DNA from: Alkalicaulis satelles
Lineage (GTDB): Bacteria > Pseudomonadota > Alphaproteobacteria > Caulobacterales > Maricaulaceae
Length of the DNA: 64,000 bases
Direction of reading: 5' to 3'
NCBI RefSeq assembly: GCF_008630495.1
Contig: NZ_VWOJ01000003.1
Span: 186,001 to 250,000, forward strand
Below, in pieces: positions 50,667-60,348 of the stretch. Each line of letters starts with the position of its first letter. Position 1 is the stretch's first letter. Under the pieces are notes generated by a model. The model did not search any database and was not told where the DNA came from. It saw only the letters and a list, made by a program, of their open reading frames with translations. A program made the position numbers and the translations under genes.

Positions 50667-51746
50667 ATGCAACGGCTCGTAGTGTGTTGTGACGGCTCCT
50701 GGCAACATCCCGGCCAGGAAACGCCGTCCAATGTGGCCAGGCTGGCCCAGGCGGTCCTGCCGGGCGATTCCATCCGTCAACTCGTCTATTATGACAGCGG
50801 TGTGGGGAGCCCCCATATCGCCGCGCCGCCACGCTGGTCCGAACGCGTGAGCGAGACTGTGCAGAACTGTCTTGGCGGCGTTTTCGGCGCCGGACTCGAG
50901 GCCAAGATTTGCAATGCTTATCTGTTTCTGGTCCTCAATCACCGTCCCGGAGACGAGATCTACCTGTTCGGCTACTCCCGGGGCGCCTATACGGCGCGGT
51001 CGCTGGCGGGCCTGATCTATTGTTCTGGGCTTCTGCGCCGGGATGCGATGACGCGGGCCCGGGAGGCCTGGGCGCTCTACCAGGGTCCTGACAAGCCCGG
51101 CTCCAGCGCAGCGAAAACCTTCCGCGAATCCTATGCGCCCCGGCCATATGTGACGTTTCTGGGCTGCTGGGACACGGTCGGCATGCGCGGCATTCCCAAT
51201 ATCACCGGCGTCAACGCCATCAATCAGATCGTCAATCGCGCCCACGCCTTTCACGACATGGTGGTCAATAGAGAAATCGGCGCTGTGCGTCATGCCTGCG
51301 CCATTGACGAGCCGCGCCGGGCCTTGCCCTTGACCGATATGGAGCCGCATCCGGCCTCGGCGCCTGGTCAGATCAAGCAGGCCTGGTTTCCCGGGCCTCA
51401 TGGAGCCGTTGGCGGGGGCGAGAAGCGCCATGAAGCATTGTCCGGTCTGGCGCTCGACTGGATGGCCGGTGAAGCGCAAGCCCGCGGCCTTCAGTTGGAC
51501 TGGAGCAGGCTGAACCGCGGAGAGCCCCGTAATGCGCTGGCCGATTATCATGTCGGGTTCGGCCTCTTGTCGCTGCTGGGCCGCCAGGCGCGCACGCTCC
51601 ACCTCAAAGGCGCGTTCGGCTTTCATCGCGGGGTCAGGGCCCGCTGGGCCGGGCGCCCCTATTATCGTGAGACCCGCACTGCGCTTCATCACTTCGCCTC
51701 GCAAGAACGCTGGCGGGACTTCCCCGCGCCGCAGACTCGCGCTTGA
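50667..51746 (+). CDS. DUF2235 alpha/beta-hydrolase (Tle1/phospholipase-like)
   Basis: 359 aa. The nucleophile motif GYSRG holds Ser104, and a catalytic Asp (CWDTVGMRG) and His (AWFPGPHGAVGGG) follow in the order of DUF2235 proteins. Some members are type VI secretion lipase effectors (Tle1), but no VgrG, PAAR or immunity gene is adjacent, and no signal peptide is visible. A cytoplasmic hydrolase role is equally possible. It follows secA by 80 bp. Confidence 0.87.
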   Translation: MQRLVVCCDGSWQHPGQETPSNVARLAQAVLPGDSIRQLVYYDSGVGSPHIAAPPRWSERVSETVQNCLGGVFGAGLEAKICNAYLFLVLNHRPGDEIYLFGYSRGAYTARSLAGLIYCSGLLRRDAMTRAREAWALYQGPDKPGSSAAKTFRESYAPRPYVTFLGCWDTVGMRGIPNITGVNAINQIVNRAHAFHDMVVNREIGAVRHACAIDEPRRALPLTDMEPHPASAPGQIKQAWFPGPHGAVGGGEKRHEALSGLALDWMAGEAQARGLQLDWSRLNRGEPRNALADYHVGFGLLSLLGRQARTLHLKGAFGFHRGVRARWAGRPYYRETRTALHHFASQERWRDFPAPQTRA

Positions 51747-51800
51747 CTGCCCCCAATACAGCGCGCCCAGAGAGACGCGCCCAAAACGGGGAGACTCATC

Positions 51801-52220
51801 ATGTATCAATCCATTCTTACGCCGGTTCTGATCCTGATCGCCTGGACGCTGGTGATGTGGCTGTGGATGTACGCCACGCGCATTCCCGCGATGAAGAAGG
51901 CCGGCCTCAACCCCGCCAAGCTGAAGGAAAAGTCCGAGCTGGACGTGCTGCCGCGCAGCGTGCGCCAGATCGGCGACAATCATAACCATCTGCACGAACA
52001 GCCCGTGCTGTTCTATGCGCTGGCCTTCTACATCCAGCTGACCGGCTCGGGCCAGGACGCGATGATGATCGGGCTGGCCTGGGGCTATGTGGCGCTGCGC
52101 ATCGCCCACAGCCTGTTCCAGGCGCTGGTCAATTTCATTCCGGTCCGGTTCGTCATCTATTCGCTCGCCTCGATCCTGCTGATCATCATGACGGCGCTGT
52201 GCGTTATCAGGCTGCTGTGA
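51801..52220 (+). CDS. MAPEG-family membrane protein
   Basis: 139-aa protein with four membrane helices, the family core being DNHNHLHEQPVLFYALAFY, typical of bacterial MAPEG proteins of unknown substrate. Glutathione-dependent activity is a family possibility. It overlaps the next gene (GTGA). Confidence 0.88.
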   Translation: MYQSILTPVLILIAWTLVMWLWMYATRIPAMKKAGLNPAKLKEKSELDVLPRSVRQIGDNHNHLHEQPVLFYALAFYIQLTGSGQDAMMIGLAWGYVALRIAHSLFQALVNFIPVRFVIYSLASILLIIMTALCVIRLL

Positions 52221-52576
52221 GCCCCATGACCGGCGCGACCCTCTACGGGCTGAAGTCCTGCGACACCTGCCGCAAGGCGCTCAAGGCGCTCGATGCGGCA
52301 GGAATTGCAGCCACTTTCACCGATGTGCGCAGCGATCCCGGCCTGGCCGCCCGCCTGCCCGGCTGGCTTGAGGCGCTGGGCGCAGAGGCTCTGGCCAATA
52401 CCCGCTCCACCACCTGGCGCGGGCTGGATGAGCGCGAACGCGCCCGTCTCGCCAGTGATCCGGCAGGCCTTCTGGCGGACCACCCCGCCCTCATCAAGCG
52501 CCCGGTGATCGAGGCGGGCGGCGCCGTCCATTGCGGCTGGACGCCCGCCGCCCGCGCCGCCCTGGGGCTGGGCTAG
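52217..52576 (+). CDS. ArsC/Spx-family thioredoxin-fold protein
   Basis: About 119 aa. N-terminal CDTC (LYGLKSCDTCRKALKAL) and ALIKRPVIEAGG near the end are those of the ArsC/YffB group. YffB-like members are probably glutathione-dependent reductases rather than true arsenate reductases. A GTG that overlaps the MAPEG stop or an ATG nine bases later can both start it. Confidence 0.85.
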   Translation: MSPMTGATLYGLKSCDTCRKALKALDAAGIAATFTDVRSDPGLAARLPGWLEALGAEALANTRSTTWRGLDERERARLASDPAGLLADHPALIKRPVIEAGGAVHCGWTPAARAALGLG

Positions 52577-52707
52577 GCGCTGAACTGCGGTCAACTGCCT
52601 GCTTGACGCCAGGCGGGCGGGCGCTGTTTGTCATCGGTTCACAAGGGTTGCGCCTGCGGCCCGGGTCTGGCCAATAGCGGGCCGGGCGCAGCGACGGGAC
52701 GGATCAG

Positions 52708-55008
52708 ATGACGCCAGAGGCTCTTCAGCCTGCCGCGCGCGGACCCCGGCGTTTGCTGGCGCGGATCCGCGATCTGATGGCGGTGCAGGAGGACGCGCAA
52801 AAGCGCCTCGACCGGCTGACCGACATCATTGCAGAGGAAACCGGCGCAGACGTGTGCTCGATCTATCTGGTGCGCCCGTCCGGCGCGCTGGAGCTGTCGG
52901 CCACCCATGGCCTCAAACCCGAAGCGGTGCACACGACCCGGCTGAAGCCCGGCGAGGGCCTGGTAGGCCTGGTGGCGCGGCGCGCCCGGCCGTTTTCGGT
53001 GGAAAACGCGCCCGACCATCCCAGCTTCTCCTACCGGCCCGAGACCGGCGAGGAGCCGTTCAAGAGCTTTGTCGGCGTGCCGATCCTGCGCGGCGGACGG
53101 CTGGTGGGCGTGCTCACCACCCAGACCCGCGCCGTGCGTCCCAGCACCGAAGAGGAAATCGAGAGCCTGCAGACCGTGGCCATGCTGCTGGCCGAGATCG
53201 TCGCCTCGGGCGATCTGGTCAGCGCCGAGGCCTTCTCCGGGCTGGAGCTGCGCCTGTCGCGGCCCGAGCGCTTCCAGGGCCTGGCCCTGTCAGGCGGGCT
53301 GGCGCGCGGGGTGGCGGTCAAGCATGAGCCCCATGTGCGCCCGGCGCGCATGGTGGCCGAAGACGCGGTGGCCGAGGAAGCCCGGCTGGAAGACGCCATT
53401 TCGCGGCTGCGCCGGTCGGTGGACCAGCTGCTGGCGTCCGGGCGCGCGCCCATGGGCACGCCCTCGCGCGAGGTGCTGGAAGCCTACCGCATGTTCGCCA
53501 ATGACCGCGGCTGGCTGGACCGGCTGCACGAGGCGGTGCGCGCAGGCCTCACCGCCGAGGCCGCCGTGGAGCGGGTGCGTAACGAACACCGCGCCCGTCT
53601 GATGCAGGCGCGCGATCCCTATTTCCGCGAACGCCTGCATGATCTGGAGGATCTGGCCAACCGGCTTCTGCGCCATCTTGACCGCAATGGCGGCGAGGAC
53701 GGCCGCCTGCCGGAGAACGCCATCGTCATCGCACGCACCATTGGTCCGGCCGAATTGCTCGAGCTTGACCGCTCGCGCCTGGCCGGCATTGCGGTGGAGG
53801 AAGGCTCCCAGACCAGCCATGCCGCCATTGTCGCCAAGGCGCTGGGCATACCCATGGTCGGCCAGGTGGAAGGCGCGCTCGACCGGGTGGAGACCGGCGA
53901 TCCGGTGATCGTGGACGGTGAGTTCGGCCTCTTGCACGCCCGCCCTTCGGAAGAGGTGCGCGCCGCCTATGACGAGCGCATAGAGAGCCTGGCGGCCCGC
54001 CGGCGGGTGTATGCGGGTTTGCGCGACGCCCCGGCCATGACGCGCGATGGCGTGCGCGTGGCGCTCACCGCCAATGCCGGCCTGCTGGTGGAGCTGATGA
54101 GGCTGGAGGAAAGCGGGGCGGAAGGCATCGGCCTGTTCCGCACCGAGTTCCAGTTCATGGTCTCCGACACCCTGCCCGGCCTGAAGGCCCAGATTGATCT
54201 CTACGCCGCCGCGCTGGACGCCGCCGGGGACCGGCCCGTGGTGTTCCGCACGCTGGATCTGGGCAGCGACAAGGTGGTGCCCTACACGCGCGCCCTGCGC
54301 GAACCTAATCCGGCGCTGGGCTGGCGCGGCTTGCGCATGGGCCTCGACCGGCCCGGCCTGACCCGCTACCAGCTGCGCGCCCTGGTGCGCGCAGCTTCGG
54401 GCCGGGCGCTCAACGTGCTCTTCCCCATGATCACCGAGCCGCGCGAGTTCGAACAGGCGCGCGCCATGCTCGACATCGAGCTGCGCCACGCCGAACGTCA
54501 TGGCCACACCCCGCCCGCCAGCGTGCGCGTGGGCTTCATGCTGGAAACCCCCGCGCTGGCGTTTGCGCCCGGACCCTGCCTTGACCTCGCCGATTTCGTG
54601 TCAGTGGGGGCCAATGACCTGATGCAGTATTTCTTCGCCGCCGACCGCCAGAATCCGCGCGTCGCCGGGCGCTATGATCCGGTCAGCGCGCCGGCCCTTG
54701 GCCTGTTGCGCACCGTGCGCGAGGCCTGTGACCGCGCAGGCAAGCCGGTCAATGTGTGCGGCGAACTGGCGGGCCGGCCGCTGGAGGCATGCGTTCTGGC
54801 CGCGCTGGGCTATCGCGCCCTGTCCATGGCGGCGGGCTCCATCGGTCCGGTCAAGCGCGCGCTGGGGGGGCTGGATGCCGCGCGGTTATCGTCCTGGCTG
54901 GACGAGGCCATCGCCCGCCAGCGCCCCGATCTGCGAAAAGCGCTGCTGGCGGCGGGAGAAAATGCCGGTTTACCTAAAGAAGCTGTTGATGAATTCACAA
55001 GCATTTGA
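52708..55008 (+). CDS. ptsP: PtsP, nitrogen-type phosphoenolpyruvate phosphotransferase (EI-Ntr)
   Basis: First enzyme of the nitrogen-PTS, which signals rather than transports. 766 aa: GAF domain (about 33-165) as nitrogen sensor, then enzyme I with catalytic His371 (EEGSQTSHAAIVAKALG) and the PEP-binding C-terminal barrel (GAEGIGLFRTEFQF, VGANDLMQYFFAADR and the Cys of NVCGELAGR). HPr and EIIA-Ntr genes are not in the window. Confidence 0.95.
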   Translation: MTPEALQPAARGPRRLLARIRDLMAVQEDAQKRLDRLTDIIAEETGADVCSIYLVRPSGALELSATHGLKPEAVHTTRLKPGEGLVGLVARRARPFSVENAPDHPSFSYRPETGEEPFKSFVGVPILRGGRLVGVLTTQTRAVRPSTEEEIESLQTVAMLLAEIVASGDLVSAEAFSGLELRLSRPERFQGLALSGGLARGVAVKHEPHVRPARMVAEDAVAEEARLEDAISRLRRSVDQLLASGRAPMGTPSREVLEAYRMFANDRGWLDRLHEAVRAGLTAEAAVERVRNEHRARLMQARDPYFRERLHDLEDLANRLLRHLDRNGGEDGRLPENAIVIARTIGPAELLELDRSRLAGIAVEEGSQTSHAAIVAKALGIPMVGQVEGALDRVETGDPVIVDGEFGLLHARPSEEVRAAYDERIESLAARRRVYAGLRDAPAMTRDGVRVALTANAGLLVELMRLEESGAEGIGLFRTEFQFMVSDTLPGLKAQIDLYAAALDAAGDRPVVFRTLDLGSDKVVPYTRALREPNPALGWRGLRMGLDRPGLTRYQLRALVRAASGRALNVLFPMITEPREFEQARAMLDIELRHAERHGHTPPASVRVGFMLETPALAFAPGPCLDLADFVSVGANDLMQYFFAADRQNPRVAGRYDPVSAPALGLLRTVREACDRAGKPVNVCGELAGRPLEACVLAALGYRALSMAAGSIGPVKRALGGLDAARLSSWLDEAIARQRPDLRKALLAAGENAGLPKEAVDEFTSI

Positions 55009-55090
55009 TTGAATGCTCTTGCAGCGTGGCGTGTGCGCCACACTGACGAGGGGGCGCTCTTTAGGGGCGCGAATCAGGATCAAGGCGCAG

Positions 55091-55960
55091 ATGGGAAAGC
55101 TCGACACCTCCCTGGCGAATACCGCCTATGTGCCTATGGACGCTGTCTTTTCGCCCCCTGTATGCGGATCGGAGGATGAAGCCGGCATGACCCTTGGCGA
55201 GCGCCTCCGCGAGGCCCGTGTGAGGGCCGAACTGACGCTGGACTCCGCCGCTTCCCAGACCCGCATCAAGCGCGATTATCTCGAAGCGCTCGAGTCCATG
55301 GACCCGCGCGGCCTGCCTTCGCGCGCCTATGCGGTGGGTTATCTGCGCACCTATTCAGCTTTTCTCGGCCTGGACGCGGCTGGCTGCATCGACCAGTTCA
55401 AACGGGAGGTGGAGTGCGAAACCGGCCGCTCCCAGCCCACTGCGCCCCAGGAAAAACGCGAAATTCGCCTGCCGCGCGGCACGATCGGCACGGCAGCCAT
55501 CCTGATCGCCGTGGTGGCCATGGCTGGCTGGTACGGCCACTACATCTCCCAGCGCGAGACCCTCACCGCCGCCAGCCAGCCCATGGAAGCGCTGATCAGC
55601 GCCGAGGCCAACGCCGAGGCGCGCATACCGCGCGCCCCCGCCCGGCCTGATGAAATCTGGGCCGGCCTGCCCGGTCCGCGCAGCGCAGGCGCCGTGGTGC
55701 TGGAAGCCGGCGCGCCGGTGCATCTCGAAGTGCGCGACGCGTCGGGCCGCATCCTGGTCTCGCGCCTTCTGGAGCCCGGCGATATCTACCGCGCGCCCGA
55801 CGAGCCGGGGCTTGTGATCTCCGCCAGCGATGCGGGCGCCGTGCTGATCCGCGCGGCCGGGCGCCCGCTGGGCGCGCTGGGCGAGCGCGGCGAGGCGCTA
55901 GACAACGCCCCGGTCTCCGAGTTTCTGCTGGCCGCCATGAGCGGCCAGGGCGGACGCTGA
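55091..55960 (+). CDS. RodZ-like helix-turn-helix membrane protein
   Basis: 289 aa from the ATG with AAGG upstream. An N-terminal HTH of the HTH_25 type (MTLGERLREARVRAELTLDSAA to PSRAYAVGYLRTYSAFLGLD) is followed by one membrane helix (about 140-160) and a C-terminal DUF4115-like beta domain (GAPVHLEVRDASGRILVSRLLEPGD). This is the RodZ layout, linking MreB to the membrane. ispG follows, as in other bacteria where rodZ and ispG are neighbours. Confidence 0.88.
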   Translation: MGKLDTSLANTAYVPMDAVFSPPVCGSEDEAGMTLGERLREARVRAELTLDSAASQTRIKRDYLEALESMDPRGLPSRAYAVGYLRTYSAFLGLDAAGCIDQFKREVECETGRSQPTAPQEKREIRLPRGTIGTAAILIAVVAMAGWYGHYISQRETLTAASQPMEALISAEANAEARIPRAPARPDEIWAGLPGPRSAGAVVLEAGAPVHLEVRDASGRILVSRLLEPGDIYRAPDEPGLVISASDAGAVLIRAAGRPLGALGERGEALDNAPVSEFLLAAMSGQGGR

Positions 55961-56023
55961 CCCCCTCGCGCGAGTGCGCGCAGCAGGCTATATCCATGCC
56001 CAGAGCATGAGGCATGATCCCGC

Positions 56024-57157
56024 ATGGCCATTGAAGCCCACACCAAAGTTCGCCCCTGGCGCATGATCGACCGGCGCCAGAGCCGCCAGATCCATGTCGG
56101 CAAGGTGGCCGTGGGCGGCGGCGCGCCGATCAGCGTGCAGTCCATGACCAACACGCCCACCACGGACGCGCGCGCCACGCTCAACCAGATCCGCCAGCTC
56201 GAAGAGGCCGGGGCCGATATCGTGCGGGTGTCGTGCCCGGACCCCGAAAGCACCGCCGCCTTCCGAACCATCGCGCGCGAAGCCAAAGTCCCGCTCGTGG
56301 CCGACATCCATTTCCACTACAAGCGCGGGATCGAGGCGGCCGAGGCGGGCGCGGCCTGCCTGCGCATCAATCCGGGCAATATCGGCAGTATGGACCGGGT
56401 GCGCGAGGTGGTCTCCGCCGCGCGCGATCATGGTTGCTCCATCCGCATCGGGGTCAATGCCGGCTCGCTGGAGCGTCATCTGCTGGAGAAATATGGCGAG
56501 CCCTGCCCCGAAGCCATGGTGGAGAGCGCGCTGGACCATGCGCGCATCCTCGAGGACCTGGATTTTCGCGACTACAAGATCTCGGTGAAGGCCTCGGACG
56601 TGTTCCTCACCGTGGCCGCCTATCAGATGCTGGCCGAGGCCACCGACGCCCCCCTGCATCTGGGCGTGACGGAAGCAGGCGCCCTGCGCACTGGGGGGAT
56701 CAAGAGCGCCATTGGCCTGGGCAATCTGCTCTGGGCCGGAATCGGCGACACCATACGGGTCTCGCTCAGCGCCGATCCGGTGGAGGAGATCAGGGCCGGT
56801 TACGACATCCTCAAATCCCTGGGCCTGCGCACGCGCGGGGTCAATATCATCGCCTGCCCGTCCTGCGCCCGGCAGGGCTTTGACGTGATCAGGACCGTCG
56901 AGACGCTGGAAGAGCGCCTCGCCCACATCGCCGAGCCCATCTCGCTGTCGATCATTGGCTGCGTGGTGAATGGCCCGGGCGAGGCGGCCTATACCGATCT
57001 CGGTTTTACCGGCGGCGGCAAGGGCGCTGGCATGCTCTATTTCGCCGGCCAGCAAACCGAAAAAGTCTCCAACGAGGAGATGGTCGAACGCATCGTCGCC
57101 GCCGTGGAAGAGCAGGCGGAAAAGCTGCGCACGGCGGCGCCGGAAGCGGCGGAGTAA
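56024..57157 (+). CDS. ispG: 4-hydroxy-3-methylbut-2-enyl diphosphate synthase IspG
   Basis: 4Fe-4S enzyme of the MEP isoprenoid pathway. 377 aa with the cluster cysteines C278, C281 ([10 protein letters not shown]) and C313 (GCVVNGPGE), plus E320, and the TIM-barrel start [12 protein letters not shown]. Follows the RodZ-like gene by about 60 bp. Confidence 0.97.
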   Translation: MAIEAHTKVRPWRMIDRRQSRQIHVGKVAVGGGAPISVQSMTNTPTTDARATLNQIRQLEEAGADIVRVSCPDPESTAAFRTIAREAKVPLVADIHFHYKRGIEAAEAGAACLRINPGNIGSMDRVREVVSAARDHGCSIRIGVNAGSLERHLLEKYGEPCPEAMVESALDHARILEDLDFRDYKISVKASDVFLTVAAYQMLAEATDAPLHLGVTEAGALRTGGIKSAIGLGNLLWAGIGDTIRVSLSADPVEEIRAGYDILKSLGLRTRGVNIIACPSCARQGFDVIRTVETLEERLAHIAEPISLSIIGCVVNGPGEAAYTDLGFTGGGKGAGMLYFAGQQTEKVSNEEMVERIVAAVEEQAEKLRTAAPEAAE

Positions 57158-57213
57158 GGGCTGGCCCTCGCGCTCGCCGGTGAGTGACGGGCCTCCAGGC
57201 GACCGAAAACCCC

Positions 57214-57609
57214 TCAGGCCGCCATGGCCGGGTCTGGTCCCGAGACCTCCAGAAACGCGGCGGCCTCGTCCCAGCTCTGGAACGCGCGCGCGGGCACCCC
57301 GAGCGCCTGTATGCTGCGCGAGGCATGGGCGGCGTAGAGCCAGGTGCGCTCATTATAGAGATAGGCGAACCGTTCCAGCTTCTGGATGGCGGGCCCGGTC
57401 AGGCGAAAGAAATCGGCGTATTGCGGCGGGCTGAGGACCAGATCGGCCTGGCGGTAATCGATCACGACGCTGGCGTATTGACCGGTCCCGATCCGGTCTA
57501 TGAGGCGCTGGGCGTTGTCCATAGTGGTCTTGAAATGTGTGTGACCGATGATGCCGATATACCGGCAGTCAGGCGCAACATCACACGCATGAATGATGGG
57601 ACCGCTCAT
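57214..57609 (-). CDS. small cytoplasmic protein of unknown function
   Basis: 131 aa, no signal peptide or membrane helix. It begins SGPIIHACDVAPDCRYIGII and has a middle ASVVIDYRQADLVLSPPQYADFF. The alternating strand/helix pattern recalls SpoIIAA/STAS-like folds found in other alphaproteobacterial hypothetical proteins, but I cannot name it. It is convergent with ispG and precedes no obvious partner. The pse operon begins 99 bp upstream on the same strand. Confidence 0.65.
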   Translation of the reverse strand: MSGPIIHACDVAPDCRYIGIIGHTHFKTTMDNAQRLIDRIGTGQYASVVIDYRQADLVLSPPQYADFFRLTGPAIQKLERFAYLYNERTWLYAAHASRSIQALGVPARAFQSWDEAAAFLEVSGPDPAMAA

Positions 57610-57708
57610 GAACTCATCCGTGATCAGGACCAGAACTGCATGCGCTAAGTATCTCAGGCGGTGATGAATAAATCTTTCCGCTAGTGGCCGGGGCCGGGGC
57701 GGCGCGCC

Positions 57709-58785
57709 CTATATCTGCCCACCCTCAATCGCCTCCCACCCCACCGGCTCGGCATGGCGCACGGGCCGGGCGAGGCGTCGGCCCAGCACGGCGTCCAGAT
57801 GCTTCGGGGCCAGGCCGTGGCCGGGGCGGACCGAGCGCACATCGCCCTCGCCCAGCACATGGCCGGCGGGCAGGTCTCGGGTGAAGTAGAGCGAGCGGCG
57901 GAACTGGAGATTGGCGGCCTCGCTGGGCTTGGGGCCGTAGACCGGCTGGCCCAGCGCCGCATGGGCGCTGCGCACGGCGCGGGCGAGGCGCGCAAACTCG
58001 TCCGGCTCCAGCGAAAACGCCGCATCCGGCCCGCCGTCTGAGCGGTCCAGGGTGAAATGCTTCTCGATCACCGCCGCGCCCAGCGCGGTGGCCGCGATGG
58101 CCGTGACATCGTCCAGCGTATGGTCTGACAGGCCCGCTGGCGCGCCGAACCGGGCGGGCATGTCCGCAAGAGCGGCGAGATTATAGTCATGGGCCGGGGC
58201 CGGATAACCGCTGACGCAGCGCAGGACCGCGACCCCGCCCGCACCGGCTGCGCGCGCCGTCTCGACCGCTTCGGCGATCTCGTCTTCGCGCGCCATGCCG
58301 GTGGAAATGATCAGCGGCTTGCCGGTCCGGGCCGCGCAGGCGATCAGCGGCAGGTCCACGATTTCAAATGAGGCGATCTTGTAGGCCGGCGCGCCCAGTT
58401 CCTCCAGCAGCGCCACGGCGCTGGGGTCGAAGGGCGAGGAGAAGATGGTGATCGCCCGCTTGCGGGCATGCTCGAACAGGGCCTTGTGCCAGTCCCAGGG
58501 GGTGGACGCCTCCTGATAGAGATCATGCAGCGTGCGCCCGTCCCAAAGCCCGCCCTCAATGGTGAATTCGGGCGCATCGCTTTTGAGGGTGATGGTGTCG
58601 GCGGTATAGGTCTGCAGCTTGACCGCATCAGCGCCCGCATCCGCCGCCGCGTCGATCATGGCCAGCGCGCGCGACAGCTCGCCCTTGTGATTGCCCGACA
58701 GCTCCGCGATCAGAAAAGGCGGCTCGCCCGGCCCGATGGCGCGTCCGGCGATGGCGAATCCGGGAATGGCGGAACCGGCGCTCAT
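57709..58785 (-). CDS. pseI: pseudaminic acid synthase PseI
   Basis: Condenses the altrose derivative with PEP to give pseudaminic acid. 358 aa NeuB-like: LIAELSGNHKGELSRALAMIDAA near the start, DAVKLQTYTADTITL, GLSDHTLDDVTAI, VIEKHFTLDRSDGGPDAAFSL and the C-terminal antifreeze-type (SAF) domain. The LQTYTADTIT and SLEPDEF wording is that of PseI rather than NeuB/LegI. Overlaps pseH by four bases. Confidence 0.94.
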   Translation of the reverse strand: MSAGSAIPGFAIAGRAIGPGEPPFLIAELSGNHKGELSRALAMIDAAADAGADAVKLQTYTADTITLKSDAPEFTIEGGLWDGRTLHDLYQEASTPWDWHKALFEHARKRAITIFSSPFDPSAVALLEELGAPAYKIASFEIVDLPLIACAARTGKPLIISTGMAREDEIAEAVETARAAGAGGVAVLRCVSGYPAPAHDYNLAALADMPARFGAPAGLSDHTLDDVTAIAATALGAAVIEKHFTLDRSDGGPDAAFSLEPDEFARLARAVRSAHAALGQPVYGPKPSEAANLQFRRSLYFTRDLPAGHVLGEGDVRSVRPGHGLAPKHLDAVLGRRLARPVRHAEPVGWEAIEGGQI

Positions 58786-59351
58786 GATGCGTCTCCTGTC
58801 TGGGCGATCTCAGCCAGCAGCCCGGCGCGCCGCGCGGCCCAGCGCTCTAACGTCAGAGCAAGCTGAACGGCCTTCACCGGCCCTTCGGGCGTGTCGCGCA
58901 TGATCTCGCCCGTCTTCTCGAACCCGAACGATTCATGGAGCGTGATCACCCGGACATTCTCCTGGCGCACCTCGCAGGCGAGGGTCTCGCGCGCCATCGG
59001 CCCGAAGACGAGCTCCAGCGCCAGAACCTCCATCCGCCGGCCCGCCCCGCGCGGGGCGCCCGGCGCGGCGTAGAACCACCAGCTGGCCGATTGCGGACCG
59101 GCAGGCGCTTCGACACCTACCACGCCAAGCTCGGCGCCCGACTGCACGGCGATGAACATCTGACGGGCCGGATCGGACATGAAGCGGGTCCACCAGGCCG
59201 CGTGTTCAGTCTCGCTGATCTCATGGCGTGTATACATGGCTGCGCGCACTTCGGGCGCATTACGCCAGGCGAGTATACGCTCCTGATCCTCATCATCCAC
59301 GCGATGAAGCGCGCCGATCCCCTCAATCATGATTTCGGGCTCACTGCGCAT
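58782..59351 (-). CDS. pseH: pseudaminic acid pathway N-acetyltransferase PseH
   Basis: GNAT acetylating the 4-amino group of the altrose intermediate. 189 aa with ILAWRNAPEVRAAMYTRHEIS at the start (a PseH trait), GVVGVEAPAG and the acetyl-CoA-binding PRGAGRRMEVLALE. The ATG used has GGAGG six bases before it and overlaps pseG by 11 bp. Confidence 0.9.
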   Translation of the reverse strand: MRSEPEIMIEGIGALHRVDDEDQERILAWRNAPEVRAAMYTRHEISETEHAAWWTRFMSDPARQMFIAVQSGAELGVVGVEAPAGPQSASWWFYAAPGAPRGAGRRMEVLALELVFGPMARETLACEVRQENVRVITLHESFGFEKTGEIMRDTPEGPVKAVQLALTLERWAARRAGLLAEIAQTGDAS

Positions 59352-60348
59352 CGAGCGCCTCCGCCACACGGCCCGCGCCTTGCCCGTCCACCAGCGCCAG
59401 CCCCGCACGGGCCATTTTCACACGCCGTTCCGGATCAGCCAGCGCCTCCAGCGCCGGGGCGAGCGCGGCGGTCCAGCCCGGCGCGCGGGCATCCCCGATC
59501 AGCACCGCCGCGCCCGCCTCGTCCAGCGTGCGCGCAGCCAGAAACTGGTTGTCCGCCAGGGTGATGATCAGGGACGGCAAGCCCATAACCGCACGCTCCA
59601 GCGCACTCATCCCGCCCGCCCCGATGGCGAGATCATGCGACGCCATCAGCCCGGCCATATCCCGGCTATCGGTGATCAGACGGCCCCGGTCGCCACGCTG
59701 GACCAGCAGGCGGGAGACCGCCTCGACATGCGGCGCGCCCGCGCCCAGCACGACGGTGATATGAAGGTCAGAGCGCCCAGCGAGCGCTTCAAGCACCGCG
59801 CCGGCCATATTGACCGGATCGGTCCCGCCCGGCGCCAGCAGCAGGCGCGCCAGCGGGCCGGGCTTACGCTCGCGCCGCGCCGCCGCAAATTCCGGCCGGA
59901 TCAGCGCATAGTCTGGCCCGATCAGGCGCCGGCAGTCCTCTCCCACACGCCCGTCATAATCGCTGGCCGCCCGCCCCGGCGTCTGGTCGAGCAGGAGCGC
60001 GCAATCATGGGTGCGGTCGGCCAGATCATCGATCACCATGACCCGCCAGCCCGGCGGACAGGCCGCGCGCTCAAATTCGGCGTCCAGCCCGTAATGATCC
60101 ACGATCAGCCAGCCTGGCGGGCCGTCTGAGAGCGCCGTGCGCACCTCCCCCGCATCGTCCGCCGCGTGCAGATGAAAGGCAAAACCGGCCTCGGCGATGC
60201 GATCCAGCCCCGCGCCGGGCAGGTCGCGGCAATGGAACTGCGCCTGCCAGCCACGGTCCTTCAGGGCCTGCGCCAGAGTCAGGCAGCGCATGAGATGGCC
60301 CGCGCCGATGGCCGCGCCGGCGTCACAGCGAAAGCTCGCACGCCTCAT
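59341..60348 (-). CDS. pseG: UDP-sugar hydrolase PseG
   Basis: Releases UDP from the altrose intermediate. 335 aa GT-B-like: FRCDAGAAIGAGHLMRCLTLAQAL with His at the catalytic N-terminal position, IVDHYGLD, and DLAIGAGGMSALERAVMGLPS near the C-terminus. Its ATG overlaps the pseF stop by four bases. Confidence 0.92.
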   Translation of the reverse strand: MRRASFRCDAGAAIGAGHLMRCLTLAQALKDRGWQAQFHCRDLPGAGLDRIAEAGFAFHLHAADDAGEVRTALSDGPPGWLIVDHYGLDAEFERAACPPGWRVMVIDDLADRTHDCALLLDQTPGRAASDYDGRVGEDCRRLIGPDYALIRPEFAAARRERKPGPLARLLLAPGGTDPVNMAGAVLEALAGRSDLHITVVLGAGAPHVEAVSRLLVQRGDRGRLITDSRDMAGLMASHDLAIGAGGMSALERAVMGLPSLIITLADNQFLAARTLDEAGAAVLIGDARAPGWTAALAPALEALADPERRVKMARAGLALVDGQGAGRVAEALDAQ

